Below are positions 59,175 through 64,000 of a stretch of DNA of 64,000 bases, piece after piece; positions within the stretch are counted from its first letter, which is position 1; every line of letters starts with the position of its first letter. Below the pieces are notes generated by a model. That model ran no database searches. It was given only the letters and a program-made list of their open reading frames with translations, and had not been told where the DNA came from. The position numbers and the translations under genes were made by a program. The stretch comes from an uncultured Clostridia bacterium (GTDB lineage Bacteria > Bacillota > Clostridia > Oscillospirales > Oscillospiraceae), in assembly GCA_946550725.1 (NCBI GenBank), contig CAMNQX010000005.1, positions 42,113 through 106,112 of the forward strand, read 5' to 3'.

Positions 59175-59194
59175 CTATAATTTCTTCCTGTCAA
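59166..59194 (-). promoter_or_regulatory. Promoter of the SPFH/RHH operon
   Basis: On the minus strand TTGACA (59194 to 59189) and TATCAT (59171 to 59166) with 17 bases between. Confidence 0.85.
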
Positions 59195-59207
59195 GGGGTT
59201 TTCCTAC

Positions 59208-59236
59208 TTGCAAAGAAAAAATTTTCGTGCTACACT
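59208..59236 (+). promoter_or_regulatory. Promoter of the copper-amine-oxidase-domain protein
   Basis: TTGCAA (59208-59213) and TACACT (59231-59236) with 17 bases between; AAAGGAGGAA precedes the ATG. Confidence 0.7.
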
Positions 59237-59268
59237 GAAATCACCAATCTTAAAGGAGGAACTCTCTT

Positions 59269-60777
59269 ATGAAGAAGCTTACCCGTTGGGCCGTGTGCCT
59301 GGGCCTGTGCCTGGGCCTGTTGGTGTGCGGCGCGCTGGCCGCGGAGAGCGGCATCTCCGTCCAGCTGGACGGCCAGAACCTCACCTTCACCGACGCTGTG
59401 CCCCAGGTGAAGGACCAGCGCACCTTCCTGCCCTTCCGCGCCGTGTTTGAGGCCATGGGTGCTGACGTGGACAATGAGGGCAACACCATCACTGCCGTGC
59501 GGGGGGATAAGACTCTCACCATGACCATCGGCTCCACCGAGGCCACCGTCACCAAAAAGGGCGTGACACGTAGCATTACCATGGATGTAGCCCCCTATGT
59601 TGTGAGCGCTCCGGCTTGGCGGACCTACGTCCCCGTCCGCTTTGCCGCCCAGGCCTTTGACTGCGCCGTGGGCTGGGACCAGGCCGCCCAGACCGCCGTC
59701 ATCGTGGACACCGAGAAGCTGGTGCAAAACGCCATGGAGGGCAAGACCTACACCTATCTGGAGAAGCTGGCCGCCCTGGGCAATCAGTATAAGGAAGGCA
59801 TCTGGAACATGGACGCGTCCTTTAATATGGACATGGCCATGCTGACCGCCCCCATGATGACCATGGACGGCGAAGTGAAGGGCGTCATGGCGGACAACGC
59901 CAAGCTGGACATGACCATGAACATGAAGCTGGACATGGACGGGCTGCTGGCCATGACGTCCGCCATGGGCGCGGAGCAGCCCGACGAAGCGGCGCAGGCC
60001 CAGTTTGAAGCCCTCAAGACCGACGGCGTGGACCTGGCCCTTCGGGGTGACATCAACGCCGGCAAGCTCTACATGAACATGGACCTGGGCGCGCTGGTCA
60101 CGGCGGAAGAGCTGGACCCCGACGCCTGGTACGAGCTGGACATGGCCACCCTCATGGAGCAGATGGGGATGAACTGGAGCGACCTCATGGCCATGAGCGA
60201 GAACGCCAACATGCTGGACACGCTGGTTTCCGCCCTCAGCGCGGTGGAACCCAACGACGCGGCCAACGGCTACGCGGAGTTGAAAAAGTCCTTCGACCTG
60301 TTGTTCACCGCCTTCGCCGACGACCATTTCCAGCTGTGGGGCTCCAAGGTGCCGCACAATTTCGGCAGCTGCTCCACCCATTATGACTTGCCTTCGCCCG
60401 ACGGCTCCAACGTCGGCGTGGACCTGCTTCTGACCTTTGTGAGCGAGCATGACCACACCCTCAAGGGCTATGAGCTGACCTTCACCATGAATAACGGCAC
60501 CGCTACCACCGACGGCTCCCCCGCCACCATGACGGTGAGCATGAGCATGGACAACCTCGGCAAAATGACCGCTGACCTCGACATGGACATGGGCGGCATC
60601 ACCATGTCCATGACCATGGACGGCAGCTACACCCCCGGCACTACCGCTCCCGTGGTCACGCCCCCCGCCGGGGCGAAGGTGATCCCCTTCACCGACCTGA
60701 TGGGCCAGTCCGGCGACCTGGGGGTTATCGGCGGAGCGGACGGCCCCACGGCCATCTTCACCGCCAAGGCCGCGTAA
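59269..60777 (+). CDS. Secreted protein with copper amine oxidase N-domain and GGADGPT tail
   Basis: A 502-residue exported protein. A signal peptide (MKKLTRWAVCLGLCLGLLVCGALAA) is followed by the Cu_amine_oxidN1 domain (VQLDGQNLTF; RTFLPFRAVFEAMGADV; RTYVPVRFAAQAFDCAVGWD), which in Firmicutes is a surface or stalk domain and has no oxidase activity. The middle is a methionine- and aspartate-rich beta region (MDMAMLTAPMMTMDGEV; TMNMKLDMDG; MSMTMDGSY). The last residues, GVIGGADGPTAIFTA, repeat a motif of the beta subunit of sodium-pumping decarboxylases, although nothing else resembles that protein. Function unknown. Confidence 0.85.
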   Translation: MKKLTRWAVCLGLCLGLLVCGALAAESGISVQLDGQNLTFTDAVPQVKDQRTFLPFRAVFEAMGADVDNEGNTITAVRGDKTLTMTIGSTEATVTKKGVTRSITMDVAPYVVSAPAWRTYVPVRFAAQAFDCAVGWDQAAQTAVIVDTEKLVQNAMEGKTYTYLEKLAALGNQYKEGIWNMDASFNMDMAMLTAPMMTMDGEVKGVMADNAKLDMTMNMKLDMDGLLAMTSAMGAEQPDEAAQAQFEALKTDGVDLALRGDINAGKLYMNMDLGALVTAEELDPDAWYELDMATLMEQMGMNWSDLMAMSENANMLDTLVSALSAVEPNDAANGYAELKKSFDLLFTAFADDHFQLWGSKVPHNFGSCSTHYDLPSPDGSNVGVDLLLTFVSEHDHTLKGYELTFTMNNGTATTDGSPATMTVSMSMDNLGKMTADLDMDMGGITMSMTMDGSYTPGTTAPVVTPPAGAKVIPFTDLMGQSGDLGVIGGADGPTAIFTAKAA

Positions 60778-60796
60778 TTTCTTCCCTTCAACCACT

Positions 60797-60836
60797 AAAA
60801 CAGCGGACGGAACGCGATTCTCGTCCGCTGTTTTTT
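60797..60836 (+). terminator. Terminator after the copper-amine-oxidase-domain gene
   Basis: AAAACAGCGGACG pairs with CGTCCGCTGTTTT, followed by further T residues. Confidence 0.9.
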
Positions 60837-60920
60837 GTCTCTCTGGGTAAATTTATCCTTCCCATAAGCGCAAAATCGTGGTACAATAGGTAAGATTTTG
60901 GGGAACGAGGGGGAGAGACC

Positions 60921-62402
60921 ATGAAGGTAGGTTTTGACAACAAGAAATATCTGGAGACCCAGTCGGCGCACATCAAGGAGCGCATTTCCCAGTTTGGCGG
61001 CAAGCTCTATCTGGAGTTCGGCGGCAAGCTTTTTGACGACTACCACGCCGCCCGGGTGCTCCCTGGCTTTGAGCCGGACAGCAAGATCCGGATGCTCACC
61101 CAGCTTGCCGACCAGGCGGAGGTGGTCATCGCCATCAACGCCGCCGACATCGAGAAAAACAAGGTGCGGGGCGACCTGGGCATCACCTACGACGTGGACG
61201 TACTCCGCCTCATCGACGCCTTCCGCTCTATGGACCTCTACGTGGGCGGCGTGGTCATCACCCGCTGGGCGGGACAGGCCCAGGCGGTGAGCTTCCAGCG
61301 GCGGCTAGAGGGCCTGGGTATCAAGGTCTACCGCCACTACCCCATCGAGGGCTACCCCCACAACATCCCCCTCATCGTCTCCGACGAGGGTTACGGCAAA
61401 AACGATTACATTGAGACCACCCGCCCTTTGGTGGTGGTCACCGCCCCCGGCCCGGGCAGCGGCAAGATGGCTGTCTGCCTCTCCCAGCTCTACCACGAGT
61501 ACAAGCGCGGGGTGAAGGCGGGCTACGCCAAGTTCGAAACCTTCCCCATCTGGAACCTGCCCCTGGACCATCCGGTGAATCTGGCCTACGAGGCCGCCAC
61601 CGCCGATCTCAACGACGTGAACATGATCGACCCCTTCCATCTTGCCGCCTACGGCAAGACCACGGTGAACTACAACCGGGACGTGGAGGTGTTCCCCGTC
61701 CTCTCCGCCATGTTCGAGACCATCATGGGGGAAAGCCCCTACCGTTCCCCCACCGACATGGGTGTGAACATGGTGGGCAACTGCATCGTGGATGACGATG
61801 TTGTCTGCGCCGCCGCCCGGCAGGAGATCATCCGCCGCTACTACGACGCCCTGTGTGAACGCCGCCGGGGCCGCTGTGGGGACGAGCCGGTCTACAAGCT
61901 GGAGCTATTGATGAAAAAGGCGGAGGTGGACGCCTCCCTTCGTAAGGTGGTGGCCACCGCCCAGGACAAGGCCCGCCGCACCGAACGGCCCGCCACCGCC
62001 ATCGAGCTGCCCGGCGGGCGGCTCATCCGGGGCAAGACCAGCGAGCTGATGAACCCCGCCGCCGGGGTGCTGCTCAACGCGTTAAAGGTGCTGGCGGACA
62101 TCCCCAAAAAGACCCACCTCATCTCCCCCGACGCCATCAAGCCCATCCAGAAGATCAAGGTGAAGCACCTGGGCGCGCCCAATCCCCGCTTGACCGCCGA
62201 GGAAGTGCTCATCGCTCTGGCCATCAGCGCCACAGAGAATCCCACCGCCACCCAGGCCCTGGCGCGGCTGGCCGACCTGCGGGGCTGTCAGGCCCACTCC
62301 ACCGTCATCCTCCCCCACGCCGACATGGACATCTACAAAAAGCTGGGGTTGCAGGTCACCTGCGAGCCGCAATACGAGACCGGCGACCTCTATCAGGGAT
62401 AA
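60921..62402 (+). CDS. DUF1846 family protein
   Basis: A 493-residue conserved protein. KVGFDNKKYLETQSAHIKERI and YLEFGGKLFDDYHAARVLPGF open it, then VTAPGPGSGKMAVCLSQLYHE (a P-loop-like stretch) and DMGVNMVGNCIVDDD. The family is widespread in Firmicutes; a crystal structure exists for the pneumococcal member, but no clear function. Free-standing gene; a TACAAT -10 (60885-60890) lies upstream, with a weak -35. Confidence 0.9.
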   Translation: MKVGFDNKKYLETQSAHIKERISQFGGKLYLEFGGKLFDDYHAARVLPGFEPDSKIRMLTQLADQAEVVIAINAADIEKNKVRGDLGITYDVDVLRLIDAFRSMDLYVGGVVITRWAGQAQAVSFQRRLEGLGIKVYRHYPIEGYPHNIPLIVSDEGYGKNDYIETTRPLVVVTAPGPGSGKMAVCLSQLYHEYKRGVKAGYAKFETFPIWNLPLDHPVNLAYEAATADLNDVNMIDPFHLAAYGKTTVNYNRDVEVFPVLSAMFETIMGESPYRSPTDMGVNMVGNCIVDDDVVCAAARQEIIRRYYDALCERRRGRCGDEPVYKLELLMKKAEVDASLRKVVATAQDKARRTERPATAIELPGGRLIRGKTSELMNPAAGVLLNALKVLADIPKKTHLISPDAIKPIQKIKVKHLGAPNPRLTAEEVLIALAISATENPTATQALARLADLRGCQAHSTVILPHADMDIYKKLGLQVTCEPQYETGDLYQG

Positions 62403-62437
62403 ACAGCCAGAGGAAGGGCAAGGTTTCAAAAGAAGTT

Positions 62438-62476
62438 AAGGGCAAGGCAAACCGTAATGGTCTGTCTTGCCCTTTT
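62438..62476. terminator. Hairpin/terminator after DUF1846, near copy of the 57349 hairpin
   Basis: AAGGGCAAGGCAAACC pairs with GGTCTGTCTTGCCCTT (G-U pairs included), followed by TTTGATC. In reverse complement it matches the hairpin at 57349-57391 at nearly every position. Confidence 0.8.
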
Positions 62477-62543
62477 GATCCTGTGTGACCCACGCTGACG
62501 CCATCAAAGAAAGTATCTGTGGGAAAGCGCGATCGATCAGCGC

Positions 62544-63170
62544 CTATTGTACTCGCTTATAAAACACACAAAGCGCTTGCGCCAATCTTTCCGGCGCTTC
62601 CATATTTACCTCATGTCCAGAGTCGTGAATGATTTGAAGATCTGCGTTTTTCAAAAGACTCGCCAGTTCCGTAGATGCCTTTTTGTTTGCAGTATCCCGC
62701 TCTCCACAAACGACCAAGGTTGGACAAGAGATCCCCTGTATCGAGCTGCTAAAATCTAATTTCATCATCGTCTTACAAAGCTGGATAAACTCTTTTTTCC
62801 CAAACCCTGTCTGTTGAAACATAGAGTTTGGCATAAAATGAAAGAGAACATTCTGGATCCTCAGCAGTCTCTTGGGCATTTTATATTGCGTAGCAATCAG
62901 GACCAGAGAGCTTACTTGATCCGGGTGCTCGATCGTATAATGCAAAGCCAACACACCACCGAGAGACAAGCCGCATAGAGCCACCGGTCCATCCACCTTG
63001 GAACAAACGCGCGAAAAACCTTCGTAAAGATTCTGGTAGGTTACCTGCTTTCCTTGGCAGAGTTCCGTCAAGTCCGGGCAAACACTGTTCTCAGCAAACT
63101 CTTCCCGTGCTATTAGGTTTTCCCAATCGGCCGGTGTTTGACCTAAACCATGTAGATAAATCGTACGCAT
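62544..63170 (-). CDS. Alpha/beta hydrolase, AT-rich
   Basis: A 208-residue alpha/beta hydrolase. MRTIYLHGLGQTPADWENL carries the oxyanion HG, GLSLGGVLAL the nucleophile elbow (Ser in G-L-S-L-G), CGERDTANKK the acid region, and DSGHEVNMEAP the catalytic His. Substrate unknown. Its base composition is clearly richer in A and T than any neighbour, and its codon use (AAA, TTT, ATA-type) differs, which suggests recent acquisition. It has a weak ribosome site (GGGGGAG) before the ATG. Confidence 0.88.
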   Translation of the reverse strand: MRTIYLHGLGQTPADWENLIAREEFAENSVCPDLTELCQGKQVTYQNLYEGFSRVCSKVDGPVALCGLSLGGVLALHYTIEHPDQVSSLVLIATQYKMPKRLLRIQNVLFHFMPNSMFQQTGFGKKEFIQLCKTMMKLDFSSSIQGISCPTLVVCGERDTANKKASTELASLLKNADLQIIHDSGHEVNMEAPERLAQALCVFYKRVQ

Positions 63171-63314
63171 CCGGTACTCCCCCGGTCGTTTTGCTGTCCC
63201 CCCTACGCACAGGGGTGACTATTTTTATTTTAGCACCTTTGTCAAGCCCCGGATATGGGCAAAGCGACTGAAATTCTCCGGCATTTTTCTGAGGTTTTTC
63301 TCCTTGATTTTTCC
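63171..63314. other. Intergenic region before pyrG
   Basis: About 145 AT-rich bases between the hydrolase start and the pyrG promoter. I see no gene and no convincing promoter for the hydrolase. Confidence 0.4.
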
Positions 63315-63343
63315 TTGACGGCGGCCTTTGGGGCGAGTAGAAT
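63315..63343 (+). promoter_or_regulatory. Promoter of pyrG
   Basis: TTGACG (63315-63320) and TAGAAT (63338-63343) with 17 bases between. The initially transcribed region lacks the GGGC start that drives CTP-sensing reiteration in Bacillus pyrG. Confidence 0.75.
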
Positions 63344-63377
63344 CGGATTTAGATTTTTTCTTGGAGAGGTGAGAGAA

Positions 63378-64000
63378 ATGGCGGTAAAGTATGTGTTCGT
63401 CACCGGCGGCGTGGTATCCGGGCTGGGCAAGGGCATCACGGCGGCCTCCCTGGGCCGGCTGCTGAAACAGCGGGGCCTGCGGGTGAAGGTACAGAAGCTG
63501 GACCCCTATTTGAACGTGGACCCGGGCACCATGAGTCCCTACCAGCACGGGGAGGTGTTCGTCACCGACGACGGAGCGGAGACCGACCTGGACCTGGGCC
63601 ACTACGAGCGGTTCATCGACGAAAACCTCAGCGTAAACTCCTCGGTGTCCTCGGGCAAGGTGTACTGGAACGTGCTCAACCGGGAGCGTTCCGGGGACTT
63701 TCTGGGGGGCACGGTGCAGATCATCCCCCACATCACCAATGAGATCAAGCGGAACATCTACACCCTGGACACCCCGGACACCGACGTGGCCATCGTGGAG
63801 ATCGGCGGCACCGTGGGCGACATTGAGTCCCAACCCTTCCTGGAGGCCATTCGCCAGGTGGCGGCGGACCGGGGGCGGCAGAACGTCATGTTCATCCATG
63901 TCTCCCTCATCGTCGCCATCCCCGGCTCAGGGGAGCTGAAGAGCAAGCCCACCCAGCACTCCGCCAAGGAGCTGCTCAGTCTGGGCATCCAGCCCGACGT
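63378..64000 (+). CDS. pyrG: CTP synthase, 5' part
   Basis: The N-terminal 207 residues of CTP synthase, which aminates [30 protein letters not shown] (P-loop region), [42 protein letters not shown], and [24 protein letters not shown] are diagnostic. GAGAGGTGAGAG lies before the ATG at 63378. One difference from the usual enzyme is [16 protein letters not shown], where most have a PYxxxxGExKTKPTQHS pattern. The gene runs off the window; the glutaminase domain is not seen. Confidence 0.96.
   Translation, partial: MAVKYVFVTGGVVSGLGKGITAASLGRLLKQRGLRVKVQKLDPYLNVDPGTMSPYQHGEVFVTDDGAETDLDLGHYERFIDENLSVNSSVSSGKVYWNVLNRERSGDFLGGTVQIIPHITNEIKRNIYTLDTPDTDVAIVEIGGTVGDIESQPFLEAIRQVAADRGRQNVMFIHVSLIVAIPGSGELKSKPTQHSAKELLSLGIQPD

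Noticed and set aside
60720..60777. Calling the amine-oxidase-domain protein a decarboxylase beta subunit
   Set aside because: Only the last 15 residues match; there are no membrane helices of that family beyond the signal peptide.
1..64000. tRNA or rRNA genes, insertion sequences
   Set aside because: I looked for acceptor and T-loop patterns, rRNA cores and transposase signatures on both strands and found none that I could support; the HTH gene at 9389 lacks a catalytic domain.

Overview
The window is a high-GC stretch of Clostridia chromosome. It most resembles the Oscillospiraceae group of gut butyrate producers (Flavonifractor, Lawsonibacter, Intestinimonas, Pseudoflavonifractor); this is inferred from gene content, since no rRNA or other marker is present to fix the genus. 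Supporting signs are the spore-former genes (ytfJ/gerW, whiA, a DacF-type carboxypeptidase), the IspH-S1 fusion protein, the crotonyl-CoA to butyryl-CoA gene set with etfBA, T-box leaders, and strong AAGGAGG ribosome binding sites with many ATGA overlaps.

Positions 1 to about 9,700 hold one end of a prophage or related phage-derived element. All its genes lie on the minus strand and many overlap: an HTH gene, small unknown genes, a MazF/PemK-like protein, three different DNA methyltransferases (MT-A70, SPPY-type, cytosine-5 type), a PAPS-reductase-like PP-loop gene, a radical SAM protein, an ASCH protein, an HUH-type replication initiator, and a small terminase subunit that runs into the terminase large subunit at the window edge. 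Four G9-G10 tracts lie in four of these genes within 3 kb. At the tract lengths seen here the cytosine methyltransferase and PP-loop genes are out of frame, while the MT-A70 gene is in frame. This is the most unusual feature of the window: either a phase-variable phage modification locus or a cluster of homopolymer errors.

Positions 9,776 to 20,781 run on the plus strand: site-2 protease, scpA, scpB, DUF2953, ytfJ, dacF, rluB-type, an RpiR regulator, a YhiN-type flavoprotein, cmk, plsC and ispH-S1, ending in a strong terminator. pcrA follows, then a 3-methyladenine glycosylase (minus) and a DMT transporter. From 24,985 to 28,266 lies a tryptophan transport operon (trpXYZ-like) behind a consensus promoter and a T-box leader with a UGG specifier.

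Positions 28,265 to 40,759 are mostly minus strand: HAD phosphatase, HD protein, AraC regulator, RluA-type synthase, cardiolipin synthase, dnaE, a small membrane protein, and the whiA-yvcK-rapZ-murB cluster. After DUF378 (plus) come a two-component system with a lipoprotein (minus) and the butyrate operon crt-hbd-bcd-etfB-etfA (minus, 49,811 to 44,959), which has a candidate Rex site in its promoter. ireB and pheST (T-box with a UUC specifier) follow.

Positions 54,087 to 64,000 carry purA, a small lipoprotein, a Fur/PerR regulator, rubrerythrin with a duplicated 3' end enclosing a five-hairpin segment, a NUDIX gene, an RHH plus SPFH operon with a dyad operator, a secreted copper-amine-oxidase-N-domain protein with a curious GGADGPT tail, DUF1846, an AT-rich alpha/beta hydrolase that looks acquired, and the 5' part of pyrG. 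I saw no rRNA, tRNA, CRISPR array, insertion sequence or integrase.
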